Assembly: GCF_018881775.1 (NCBI RefSeq)
Contig: NZ_JACVPR010000001.1
Span: 124,001-188,000 of the forward strand
Length of the DNA: 64,000 bases
Reading direction: 5' to 3'
Source: Polynucleobacter sp. MWH-Loch1C5
GTDB lineage: Bacteria > Pseudomonadota > Gammaproteobacteria > Burkholderiales > Burkholderiaceae
The notes under the pieces were generated by a model that had not been told where the DNA came from, did not search any database, and saw only the letters and a list, made by a program, of their open reading frames with translations. Positions within the stretch are counted from its first letter, which is position 1. Each line of letters opens with the position of its first letter. The translations under genes and the position numbers were made by a program. Below, in pieces: positions 18,823 through 30,910 of this stretch.

Positions 18823-19314
18823 TTATTTACTTGGTTTTGGTGGCGTTGGTTCAGTAGATTTCTGAATGGCATAACCAGGGACTTGGTTCCCTTTGCTATA
18901 CATACATTGCTGATAAGCAATATCATAGCGACGCTGTAATTCTGCTGCTGTCTCATTACCCTTCATCGCACCAACTGCTGCACCACCGACCATACCCACA
19001 GCAGCACCTGTGCCTGCATCTTTAGAACTACCCCCTTGCGCAATCGAACCGGCAATCGCGCCCAAGGCAGCGCCCACAACCGCAGTTTTGGCAGCATTAG
19101 CCGCAGTCACTTGATCAGTCGTCGTGCCCACTGCGTTTTGAGCATAGCTACGACATTCTTGATCATCCTTTTGAAAGACATCAAAAGGCTTCCCTGGAGC
19201 TGGCATAACAGCAATACTGGGCGTCAACGGTGTCGAGGCACAGCCTACTAGACCCATCATCAAGCTAGCCGCGGTCAATAAAGAGATTTTTTGCTTTAAG
19301 GAATGAATTTTCAT
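18823..19314 (-). CDS. Glycine-zipper lipoprotein
   Basis: Predicted outer-membrane or envelope lipoprotein with a glycine-zipper (2TM) motif; 163 aa. ATG 19314 has GGAGAAG in front and starts a signal peptide with lipobox LVGC; the longer in-frame start at 19353 is rejected. Seen: Gly/Ala repeats (VVGAALGAIAGSIAQGG and GTGAAVGMVGGAAVGAMKG) of the type that inserts as a helical hairpin in membranes, two downstream or flanking cysteines (QECRSYA, QQCMYSKG), and a C-terminal YQQCMYSKGNQVPGY block often found in this family. Exact role unknown; relatives are envelope-stress or surface lipoproteins. Confidence 0.8.
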   Translation of the reverse strand: MKIHSLKQKISLLTAASLMMGLVGCASTPLTPSIAVMPAPGKPFDVFQKDDQECRSYAQNAVGTTTDQVTAANAAKTAVVGAALGAIAGSIAQGGSSKDAGTGAAVGMVGGAAVGAMKGNETAAELQRRYDIAYQQCMYSKGNQVPGYAIQKSTEPTPPKPSK

Positions 19315-19374
19315 AGCTTCTCCAATGTTTACTAAGCATACAACGCTCAACACAACAAAATGCTGACAAAAAAT

Positions 19375-19408
19375 AAAAAAGCCCTTGTGGTTTAAACAAG
19401 GGCTTTTT
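19375..19408 (-). terminator. Terminator of the tRNA cluster
   Basis: GCCCTTGT (19381-19388) pairs with ACAAGGGC (19396-19403), with A-runs on one side and T-runs on the other, so it works in both directions. On the minus strand it ends the tRNA transcript 8 bp after tRNA-Asp. Confidence 0.88.
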
Positions 19409-19410
19409 GT

Positions 19411-19487
19411 TGGCGGAGCGGACGGGGCTCGAACCCGCGACCCCCGGCGTGACAGGCCGGTATTCTAACCAACTGAACTACCGCTCC
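19411..19487 (-). tRNA. tRNA-Asp (GTC)
   Basis: Full cloverleaf on the minus strand: acceptor GGAGCGG with CCGCTCC, D-loop AGTTGGTTAGA, anticodon loop CTGTCAC giving GTC, T-loop GGTTCGAGCC, encoded CCA. 77 nt. Last of three tRNAs. Confidence 0.96.
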
Positions 19488-19496
19488 AGTTGACTT

Positions 19497-19572
19497 TGGC
19501 GTCCCCACGGGGATTCGAACCCCGGTACCCACCGTGAAAGGGTGGTGTCCTAGGCCTCTAGACGATGGGGAC
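19497..19572 (-). tRNA. tRNA-Glu (TTC)
   Basis: Full cloverleaf on the minus strand: acceptor GTCCCCA with TGGGGAC, anticodon loop CTTTCAC giving TTC, T-loop GGTTCGAATC, encoded CCA. 76 nt. It lies 155 bp downstream of gltX, the gene for its own synthetase. Confidence 0.96.
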
Positions 19573-19605
19573 CCTGGACTTTACTGCGTTTGATGCTTTA
19601 GCAAC

Positions 19606-19681
<76 letters not shown>

Positions 19682-19724
19682 TTAATGTTTGATCTTACAA
19701 GAAGCTCAAGCAATCAAGACTGCT

Positions 19725-19754
19725 ATTCTACCCTATTTTTAGGCAATTTTGCAA
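19725..19754 (-). promoter_or_regulatory. Candidate promoter of the tRNA cluster
   Basis: On the minus strand TTGCAA (19749-19754), 18-bp spacer and TAGAAT (19725-19730). It overlaps the last codons of gltX and would start RNA about 40 nt before tRNA-Ala, so the tRNAs need not depend on gltX transcription. Confidence 0.5.
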
Positions 19755-21131
19755 TCTGGCCAAGGTCTCTTTTTTACCCATCAAAGCCATCACCGCATCA
19801 ATTGCAGGGGTCTGTGTCGTGGCAAACAACGCATACCGAATCGGCATGGCTAGAGCTGGCATTTTAAGACCGTGCTGACTTAAGGTTTCTTTCATGGCTG
19901 CTGCAATCGCTGGCTGAGTCCCATCAGAGGCTTCGAACCTTTGCATAAATTCCTGTAGAGCAGGAATCACTTCAGGCTTCAGATGGGTCGCTAATTGAGC
20001 AGCATCATGAGAAATGTTTTTTTGATAAAAAAGCTGCGCACCCTCAGCAATTTCAATCAAAGTATTCGCGCGGTCTTTGAGTAATTTGACCACCCCAACC
20101 CAATCAGGTCCCTGGTGATACTCAATGCCCAATTGCTTGGCAAACGGTTCTACACGCTGAGCTAAGTCCACGGGATCAGCATGCTGAATATAGTGGTGAT
20201 TCAACCATAGTAATTTTTCAGGGTTATGTTGCGCAGGTGATTTGCCTAGATGATCAAGATCAAACCAAGCAACAAACTGTTCCTGTGTAAATACCTCAGC
20301 ATCCCCGTGTGACCAACCCAAGCGCGCTAGATAATTGAGAACTGCCTCAGGCATATATCCACCACGCTCATAATCACGCACACTCATGGCGCCGTTACGC
20401 TTACTCATTTTTTCACCTTGCTCATTCAGCACCGTGGGCAAGTGCGCATATACCGGCGGTATACCTCCGAGCGCTTTAAGAATATTGATTTGGCGTGGGG
20501 TATTGTTGACATGATCATCACCCCGAATCACATGGGTAATCTTCATATCCAAATCATCAACCACAACACAAAAGTTGTAAGTCGGTGTACCGTCAGGTCG
20601 GGCAATCACTAGATCATCGAGCTCTTCATTAGAAATCTCAATACGACCTTTTACGGCATCATCCCAAACCACACTGCCTGAGAGCGGATTTTTAAAACGA
20701 ATTACTGGCTGAATATCTGCGGGGATGGGTGGCAGAGTTTTCCCTGCCTCAGGACGCCATAGACCGTTGTATCTGGGCTTCTCTTTATTAGCCATCTGCG
20801 CCTCACGCAGAGCATTAAGTTCAACCTCACTCATATAACAAGGGTACGCCAAACCCTCCTGCAGCATTTGGGCAATCACAGTACGGTAGCGCTCCATGCG
20901 CTGCATTTGATAGAACGGCCCCTCATCAATATCCAACCCCAACCAGCGCATACCTTCAATAATGACATCAACCGCTTCCTGGCTGGAACGCTCTTGATCT
21001 GTATCCTCAATCCTGAGAATAAATTGGCCACCCATTTTGCGAGCGAACGCCCAAGGGTATAAGGCACTACGAAGATTTCCCAAATGAATAAAGCCCGTGG
21101 GACTGGGGGCAAAACGTGTTCTAACTGTCAT
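19728..21131 (-). CDS. gltX: Glutamate--tRNA ligase
   Basis: Class I aminoacyl-tRNA synthetase charging tRNA-Glu. Seen in 467 aa: the HIGH region [19 protein letters not shown] (HLGN), the catalytic-domain FVLRIEDTD-type block ([13 protein letters not shown]), [15 protein letters not shown], and the KMSKR loop ([13 protein letters not shown]), then the alpha-helical anticodon-binding domain. The order gltX, tRNA-Ala, tRNA-Glu, tRNA-Asp on one strand places a tRNA substrate beside its enzyme. Discriminating versus non-discriminating specificity cannot be told from sequence alone. Confidence 0.97.
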   Translation of the reverse strand: MTVRTRFAPSPTGFIHLGNLRSALYPWAFARKMGGQFILRIEDTDQERSSQEAVDVIIEGMRWLGLDIDEGPFYQMQRMERYRTVIAQMLQEGLAYPCYMSEVELNALREAQMANKEKPRYNGLWRPEAGKTLPPIPADIQPVIRFKNPLSGSVVWDDAVKGRIEISNEELDDLVIARPDGTPTYNFCVVVDDLDMKITHVIRGDDHVNNTPRQINILKALGGIPPVYAHLPTVLNEQGEKMSKRNGAMSVRDYERGGYMPEAVLNYLARLGWSHGDAEVFTQEQFVAWFDLDHLGKSPAQHNPEKLLWLNHHYIQHADPVDLAQRVEPFAKQLGIEYHQGPDWVGVVKLLKDRANTLIEIAEGAQLFYQKNISHDAAQLATHLKPEVIPALQEFMQRFEASDGTQPAIAAAMKETLSQHGLKMPALAMPIRYALFATTQTPAIDAVMALMGKKETLARLQNCLKIG

Positions 21132-21179
21132 AGCTCGTATTATCGCATTACCTAAAGGGCAAGCCTGAATGCCATCAGT

Positions 21180-22409
21180 TCACGAGTGATGCGGCAAAAG
21201 ACTTTTTTGCAAGATGGCAATAGCCCCGCCAATTAATAAGGCGATGCTTGATAAAAGTAAGCCGAACTCTAGACCGCCTTGACCATCTGAAATCCAGCCT
21301 ACTACAGTGGGGCCTAAGACTTGACCGATGGCAAAAATACTCGTGAAAGCAGTGATGCCAGCAACCCACTCGCTTGCCGGTAAGTTATGCTTAACAAAGG
21401 CAGTCGTAGAGGCAACCGCTGAGAGAAAGACTGCTCCGAATATGATGCCTGATAAAAAGATGAGTCCTAGCACTAGTGAATTTAATGACAGCTCCTGCAT
21501 AGCAATCACCGCTGGAATTAATGATGCACAGCCTAATAAGGTATTCAATATGGCCAGTGATTGACCACCGCGGTAGCGATCAAGTAAACCCGCCCAAATA
21601 CGAGAAGAAAACATCACGGCTAAGCCAAGCACTCCATAAAACACATACAAAGTTAGCTCATCGATACCCAGTTGTTTGAGTAAGGCAACCACAAAAGTCA
21701 TATAACCGATATACCCGACACCAAACATGAAATATCCCATCAACATAAAAACATAACTCATCAAGGGCGCATGCGCTTGACCAGCAGCTTTAGCAGGCAC
21801 AGTGGGGATTGAAGCAACAGGACGGGTAACAAATATGGTTAAAACAAAACATAACAAACCTAGGGCATACCAGGAACCTTGCCATATATGAGACCACTGA
21901 TGCACCTGACCATAAGCTTGTACCCCTGGCACCAAAACACTCGATAACAAAATACCTAAGCCCGGTCCACCATAAAAAATACCCAATATGAGTCCTGATT
22001 GTTGGCTATGTAGTTGTCCTAACTGAGCAGCTAGAACACCTCCAGAGACAAAAATCCAAGCACTAGCTATTCCGGCAAGAACCCGATATGTAAAGAGTAA
22101 GGTCGCATCATCGGTCGTACCTGATAAAAAGATAAAAAATCCCGTAATAAGACAGGCTACGATAAAAAATCGTGATGCAGACATACGTCTCATCATGGCT
22201 GGTGAACTCATTGCGCCAATAAAATAGCCTAAGGCATTTGCGGTATTCATGGTGCCCGCAATGAGATAAGACCAATTCAGATCATCTCGCATGAGTGGCA
22301 GTAATAAGGCATAAGAAAAACGTGCCAAACCTAAGGCAATGGCGGAGCCTAGCGCTAATGCTATAGCTGTTAAATAAGGATGCTGTTTAGCAAACACGAT
22401 GGTTTTCAA
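21180..22409 (-). CDS. YbfB/YjiJ-family MFS transporter
   Basis: Major facilitator permease, 409 aa, twelve hydrophobic segments. Seen: N-terminal LGSAIALGLARFSYALLLPLM, typical of the YbfB/YjiJ family, and the SMxNTANALGYFIGA-like TM2 (MNTANALGYFIGA). The start at 22409 is a TTG; GTG at 22397 is possible; no ATG is in reach. Divergent from hslO with only 20 bp between starts, so promoters overlap coding sequence. Substrate unknown. Confidence 0.82.
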   Translation of the reverse strand: MKTIVFAKQHPYLTAIALALGSAIALGLARFSYALLLPLMRDDLNWSYLIAGTMNTANALGYFIGAMSSPAMMRRMSASRFFIVACLITGFFIFLSGTTDDATLLFTYRVLAGIASAWIFVSGGVLAAQLGQLHSQQSGLILGIFYGGPGLGILLSSVLVPGVQAYGQVHQWSHIWQGSWYALGLLCFVLTIFVTRPVASIPTVPAKAAGQAHAPLMSYVFMLMGYFMFGVGYIGYMTFVVALLKQLGIDELTLYVFYGVLGLAVMFSSRIWAGLLDRYRGGQSLAILNTLLGCASLIPAVIAMQELSLNSLVLGLIFLSGIIFGAVFLSAVASTTAFVKHNLPASEWVAGITAFTSIFAIGQVLGPTVVGWISDGQGGLEFGLLLSSIALLIGGAIAILQKSLLPHHS

Positions 22410-22429
22410 AAACTTTCTACAATAGCGCT

Positions 22430-23407
22430 ATGACAAATACCACGACTCAAGATCAACTGCAGGTCTTTATTTTTGACAGCTGCCCCGTACGAGGCGAAAT
22501 TGTGAGCATTTCAGAAAGCTGGCAAACCATTTTAGCCCGTAAAAGCTACCCTGCTCCAGTCAGACAATTACTAGGAGACTTAGTCGCTGCCGGAGTTCTA
22601 TTAAGCGGCACCCTAAAATTTAATGGCAGCTTAATCATTCAAGCACAAGGACATGGCCCCATCCAACTTCTAGTGATGGAATGTAATGCTGATCTGAGTA
22701 TGCGCGCTACTGCTAAGTTTGACGAGAATTACAACTGGGCATCCCAGAGTGATTATTCTTTGAAGGAGCTTCTCAACCCACAGGGTGGCGGTCAACTAGT
22801 GATCACGCTCGACCCCGCAGACCGACAGCCCGGTCAGCAACCCTATCAAGGTATTGTGGCATTGCACGATGGTCATGAAGCAGTAAAGAGTATCGCGCAA
22901 GCCATCATGCTTTACATGAAGAACTCAGAACAATTAGATACACGTATCTGGCTAGCCAGTGATGAGCGTAGCTGTGGGGGCTTGCTCATACAGCGACTCC
23001 CCGACCATGGCGGTCAGCAACAGATAGATGCCAACCTAACAGAAGAATCCTGGCAACGTCTTCAAGCCCTCTCTGATACCGTGAGCCATGCTGAACTACT
23101 GACGATCGCACCCAAAGATCTGATGAGACGCTTGTTCTTGGAAGAATCCCACCATCACGGTGTCAGAAGTTTTGATCCTCGCAACATTCGGTTTGCGTGT
23201 CGCTGCTCACGCCTGAAGGTCGCTGATATGTTGAAGATGCTAGGCGAATTGGAAATTAACTCAATCCTCGATGAACAAGGTCAAGTGGAATCACGTTGCG
23301 AGTTTTGTGGTCAAAACTACTTATTTGATGCAGTCGATTGCAAGCAAGTATTTAGCGCTGCCAATTTGACTGATGGTATTGCTCGCCCACCAGAAGCAAA
23401 ACAATAA
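22430..23407 (+). CDS. hslO: Redox-regulated chaperonin Hsp33
   Basis: Cytoplasmic holdase chaperone switched on by oxidation plus unfolding. Seen in 325 aa: the N-terminal Hsp33 core (LSGTLKFNGSLIIQAQGHGPIQLLV), the linker with EESHHHGVRSFDP, and the C-terminal zinc switch CRCSRLK then CEFC, i.e. CxC...CxxC with all four cysteines. About 30 aa longer than E. coli Hsp33, as is usual in betaproteobacteria. No sigma-32 consensus was seen in the short upstream gap. Confidence 0.95.
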   Translation: MTNTTTQDQLQVFIFDSCPVRGEIVSISESWQTILARKSYPAPVRQLLGDLVAAGVLLSGTLKFNGSLIIQAQGHGPIQLLVMECNADLSMRATAKFDENYNWASQSDYSLKELLNPQGGGQLVITLDPADRQPGQQPYQGIVALHDGHEAVKSIAQAIMLYMKNSEQLDTRIWLASDERSCGGLLIQRLPDHGGQQQIDANLTEESWQRLQALSDTVSHAELLTIAPKDLMRRLFLEESHHHGVRSFDPRNIRFACRCSRLKVADMLKMLGELEINSILDEQGQVESRCEFCGQNYLFDAVDCKQVFSAANLTDGIARPPEAKQ

Positions 23408-23414
23408 TTTTGAG

Positions 23415-23753
23415 TTAGCGAGCTGTTGTTGGATTTCCGCCAGCATTACCAGAGGTCGAGTCTGTACTAGGATTCGCCTTCTTGTTGGGAACCACTTGAA
23501 TAAAGATTTCTTTATCTTTAATCATGCCGTGCTCCATACGGGCACGCTCCTCGATCGCTTTTGTACCCTCTTTGAGATCTTTAACCTCACCGGCAAGCTT
23601 TGCATTACGTGCAGCCAGGGCATCATTCTTATCTAATTGCTTATTCACTTGCTGGTCAAGCTCATAGACTCTCAACCAACCCCCTTTACCCAACCAAAGA
23701 GGATATTGAATCAAAGCTAGGAGAATCAACATGCCATATACAAAGATACGCAC
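23415..23753 (-). CDS. ftsB: Cell division protein FtsB
   Basis: Bitopic inner-membrane divisome protein of the FtsQLB complex (DivIC/FtsB family). Seen in 112 aa: a single N-terminal membrane segment ([19 protein letters not shown]), a leucine/coiled-coil segment about 28-70 ([20 protein letters not shown]), the conserved [15 protein letters not shown], and a Ser/Asn/Thr-rich C-tail. It follows eno by 27 bp in the widely conserved pyrG-kdsA-eno-ftsB order. Convergent with hslO, 7 bp between stops. Confidence 0.93.
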   Translation of the reverse strand: MRIFVYGMLILLALIQYPLWLGKGGWLRVYELDQQVNKQLDKNDALAARNAKLAGEVKDLKEGTKAIEERARMEHGMIKDKEIFIQVVPNKKANPSTDSTSGNAGGNPTTAR

Positions 23754-23780
23754 TCGATTCTCCCCAGATCTTCTGAATGT

Positions 23781-25939
<2,159 letters not shown>

Positions 25940-25953
25940 ACTATCCTCCTCAT

Positions 25954-27677
<1,724 letters not shown>

Positions 27678-27708
27678 AAAATGCGATTTTCGCTATAAAA
27701 CCAAGTAC

Positions 27709-28428
27709 TTACCAGACTGGGTCGTCAATCTCAGCAAAGATCTGACGCAAACGCTTGCCCCAGATCTCGTGAATCATTTTGAAGTATTCGTTTTTTTCAT
27801 CAATCACCATCAAATGACTCGCTGCTAACTCATCTTTGGGATAAATCAGCATATCCAAGGGCAAACCGACTGAAATATTGGATTTAATCGTGGAGTCCAT
27901 TGAAATTAATGCGCACTTAGCGGCCTCCTTTAAGGGGGTACTGCGTGTGATAACGCGATCTAAGATAGGTTTACCGTATTTCGCCTCACCAATCTGAAAG
28001 TATGGAGTTTCAGCAGTCACCTCAATGAAATTACCTGCTGAATAAATCTGATAGATCGTAGGCGCTTGTCCTTGAATCTGGCCACCAAAAATCAAACTAA
28101 TATTGAATTCAATACCTGACTTCTTGAGCTCTTCAGCATCTCGGTCTCGCACCTTGCGTACCGCATCCCCTACCACTTGAGCAGCGTCAAATAAGTTATC
28201 AACATTCCAAATGCTAGGCGAATCAGGCTCCGGATGATTCAGATAATGCTTGACTGCCTGAGTAATCGCCAGATTACCTGCTGACATGAGCGCCATCATG
28301 CGCTCACCTGGCTTTTGAAAGATAGTCATCTTACGATAATTGGACACGGCATCTACACCGGCATTGGTGCGACTATCTGCTAAAAAAACAAGCCCTTCAT
28401 CTAGGCTAATGGCAACACAATATGTCAT
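27709..28428 (-). CDS. Anbu proteasome-like peptidase
   Basis: Ancestral-beta-subunit (Anbu/BPH) Ntn-hydrolase, 239 aa, clearly longer than HslV (about 175 aa). Seen: after Met removal the N-terminus is Thr1 (MTYCVAI), with D17 in LADSRT and the basic K32 in NYRKM that stand for the proteasome T1/D17/K33 triad, so it looks catalytically competent. No propeptide. It forms a tight minus-strand set with an alpha-E protein (11 bp) and a circularly permuted ATP-grasp protein, a set reported for Anbu in many bacteria. Substrate and in vivo activity unknown. HslV is rejected: no HslU partner and the wrong length. Confidence 0.88.
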   Translation of the reverse strand: MTYCVAISLDEGLVFLADSRTNAGVDAVSNYRKMTIFQKPGERMMALMSAGNLAITQAVKHYLNHPEPDSPSIWNVDNLFDAAQVVGDAVRKVRDRDAEELKKSGIEFNISLIFGGQIQGQAPTIYQIYSAGNFIEVTAETPYFQIGEAKYGKPILDRVITRSTPLKEAAKCALISMDSTIKSNISVGLPLDMLIYPKDELAASHLMVIDEKNEYFKMIHEIWGKRLRQIFAEIDDPVW

Positions 28429-28439
28429 AGTGGGCTCGA

Positions 28440-29396
28440 TTATGCGGCTATTTCTAAGGGAAGCAAGAAATCTCGACTAATACCACCGCCAACCGCGTTA
28501 ATTCTTTCCAGAAAATGCGTTAAGAAACGATGCAAATTCTGCTCAAGGATTTCGTCAATATTGGTGTCACGTAATTCTGCTAGCAGATTACGAGCCTGTG
28601 TAATTGTCTTTGCCGACTGCGCATTCCTCACCTTAACCAATAAATCGACCACTTCATTGACACAAGCCACTAGAGATCTTGGCATATCTGAGCGCAGAAT
28701 CAGTAACTCAGCAACACGCTCCGGTGTAATGACGTCTCGATATACCTTACGGTAAGTTTCAAAGGCAGAGACTGAACGTAAGATGGCTGCCCAATAATAA
28801 AAGTCATCCACAGGGTCATTGCCCTGTTCACGTAAGTGCTCGGCGGTTAATGACTTCACATCCAGTAAGCGCGCAGTGTTATCAGCACGCTCCAAAAAAG
28901 TCCCCAAACGAATGAAGTAATACACCTCATCTCGCACCATCGTGCCATGTTGCACCCCACGCGTCTGATGCGAACGGAATTTAACCCATTCGAAAAATTC
29001 TGCAGGGGCCGTCTCTAATATGCCGGCACGAATCTTCTTTTGCGCTTCAAGCCAAGTGGTATTAATCGTCTCCCATAATTCTGTCGTCATGGAGCCTCGA
29101 ACCGCACGAGCATTCTCGCGCGCAGCCTGAAGACAACACATGATGGATGAGGGATTTTGCATATCATCCACCATAAAATGAATCACATCGGCCGGCGTCA
29201 TCAGAGTGTACTTAGCATCAAAGACCTGCGCTAATTCAGAAATCTCTAATAGTGAACGCCACGCTTGCTGTGCGACATCCGCAGACTGAGGTAACAATGA
29301 CATCTGATAGTTCACATCAAGCATACGGGCTGTGTTTTCAGCACGCTCGGTATAACGCGACATCCAATAAAGATGATCGGCCGTTCTTGATAACAT
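28440..29396 (-). CDS. Alpha-E domain protein (COG2307)
   Basis: All-helical alpha-E domain protein, 318 aa, starting MLSRTADHLYWMSRYTERAE, the family hallmark. Seen: almost continuous amphipathic helices with conserved FLERADNTARLLDV and WAAILRSVSAFETYRKVY. No signal peptide or membrane segment. It lies between the Anbu and ATP-grasp genes (11 and 24 bp gaps). Comparative genomics (amidoligase/ATP-grasp systems) proposed that the trio makes or trims small peptides or peptide tags; biochemical function is not established. Confidence 0.88.
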   Translation of the reverse strand: MLSRTADHLYWMSRYTERAENTARMLDVNYQMSLLPQSADVAQQAWRSLLEISELAQVFDAKYTLMTPADVIHFMVDDMQNPSSIMCCLQAARENARAVRGSMTTELWETINTTWLEAQKKIRAGILETAPAEFFEWVKFRSHQTRGVQHGTMVRDEVYYFIRLGTFLERADNTARLLDVKSLTAEHLREQGNDPVDDFYYWAAILRSVSAFETYRKVYRDVITPERVAELLILRSDMPRSLVACVNEVVDLLVKVRNAQSAKTITQARNLLAELRDTNIDEILEQNLHRFLTHFLERINAVGGGISRDFLLPLEIAA

Positions 29397-29420
29397 CTTG
29401 CTCTCCTCTATCTATTTTTA

Positions 29421-30887
29421 TTAATGTTCTAAAACCCAGGTGTCTTTAGTGCCACCACCCTGGGATGAATTAACAACCAATGAACCTTCTTTTAGCGCGA
29501 CCCGGGTTAAGCCTCCTGGCGCCATGCGTACATCCTTACCCGATAGAACAAACGGTCGTAAATCGATATGGCGCGGTGCCACTCCCGACTCTACAAAGGT
29601 TGGACAAGTTGATAAGGCTAAGGTCGGCTGAGCAATATAGCCCTGCGGATTAGCCTTCACACGTTCTTTAAAGTCAGCGATTTCAGCTTGAGTTGCAGCA
29701 GGTCCCACCAACATGCCATAACCACCAGCACCATGAACCTCTTTGACCACGAGCTCAGCCATATTGGCTAATACATAGGACAAGTCATTAGGCTTGCGAC
29801 ACATGTATGTCGGGACGTTAGCGATCATAGGATCTTCGTCAAGATAGAAGCGAATCATATCGGGCACATAGGGGTAAATCGATTTGTCATCTGCCACCCC
29901 TGTACCAATCGCGTTACATATCGCCACATTTCCGGCACGATAGGCCCTTAAAAGACCATAAGCACCCAATACTGAGTCACTACGAAATGCTTCGGGATCT
30001 AAAAAGTCATCATCAACGCGGCGATAAATGACATCTACACGACTCGGTCCTTGCGTAGTGCGCATATAGACAAGATCATCTTGTATGAAGAGGTCCTTGC
30101 CTTCGACTAATTCAACTCCCATCTGCTGAGCTAAAAAGGCGTGCTCAAAATAAGCAGAGTTATACATACCCGGGGTTAAGACGACGACCTTAGGGTTGAT
30201 TCGCCCCGCTGGTGCAGCCTGCCTGAGTGTCTCTAGTAGCAAATCAGGGTAATGGGTCACTGGAGCGACCCGGTACTGGGCAAATAGTTCTGGGAAAAGA
30301 CGCATCATCATTTTGCGGTTTTCCAACATATAGGAGACCCCTGAGGGGACTCGTAAGTTATCCTCTAAAACAAAAAACTCACCCTCTTGCTCACCATGCG
30401 TGGCACGCACAATGTCAATCCCAGCGATATGCGCATAAATATTCATGGGGATATTGACCCCCAACATCTCTGGGCGAAACTGCGCATTTTTTAGAACTTG
30501 GTCTGCAGGGATCACCCCTGCCTTCAAGATATGCTGCTCATGATAGACATCATGCAAAAACATATTGAGTGCCGTAACTCGCTGACGCAGCCCTTTTTCT
30601 AGGCGACTCCACTCGGCAGCCTGAAAAATACGCGGCACGATATCAAATGGAATGGTGCGCTCGGTTCCCCCACCATCACCGTACACAGCGAAGGTAATGC
30701 CCACACGACGAAAAACTAAATCAGCTTCTTCACGGCGCGCATGCAGATAGGCATCTCCTTGCTGACTTAACCATTGAGAAAATTGTTTGTAATGGGGCCG
30801 CGCTATTGCTTGATTTTTAAAGTCCCTTGAGTATTCATCATGAATCATCTCATCAAAAGGTAAGGCTCTTTCAGCAACCATCATCAT
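29421..30887 (-). CDS. Circularly permuted ATP-grasp protein (COG2308)
   Basis: Type-2 circularly permuted ATP-grasp enzyme, 488 aa, predicted to ligate amino acids or peptides using ATP. Seen: the N-terminal IPFDIVPRIFQAAEW block, GVNIPMNIYAHIAGIDIVR, FFVLEDNLRVPSGVSYMLENR (metal-binding acidic and Asn residues), VYRRVDDDFLDP-like (IYRRVDDDFLDP), and VVKEVHGAGGYGMLVGP with the nucleotide-binding Lys/Gly loop. Three successive ATG codons (30887, 30884, 30881) could start it. First gene of the Anbu set, 23 bp after comEC on the same strand. Confidence 0.9.
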   Translation of the reverse strand: MMMVAERALPFDEMIHDEYSRDFKNQAIARPHYKQFSQWLSQQGDAYLHARREEADLVFRRVGITFAVYGDGGGTERTIPFDIVPRIFQAAEWSRLEKGLRQRVTALNMFLHDVYHEQHILKAGVIPADQVLKNAQFRPEMLGVNIPMNIYAHIAGIDIVRATHGEQEGEFFVLEDNLRVPSGVSYMLENRKMMMRLFPELFAQYRVAPVTHYPDLLLETLRQAAPAGRINPKVVVLTPGMYNSAYFEHAFLAQQMGVELVEGKDLFIQDDLVYMRTTQGPSRVDVIYRRVDDDFLDPEAFRSDSVLGAYGLLRAYRAGNVAICNAIGTGVADDKSIYPYVPDMIRFYLDEDPMIANVPTYMCRKPNDLSYVLANMAELVVKEVHGAGGYGMLVGPAATQAEIADFKERVKANPQGYIAQPTLALSTCPTFVESGVAPRHIDLRPFVLSGKDVRMAPGGLTRVALKEGSLVVNSSQGGGTKDTWVLEH

Positions 30888-30910
30888 TTACTCCCGCAGC
30901 TATTTTTTTA

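Noticed and set aside
27709..28428. HslV protease
   Set aside because: Length 239 aa, no HslU gene, and neighbours typical for Anbu.
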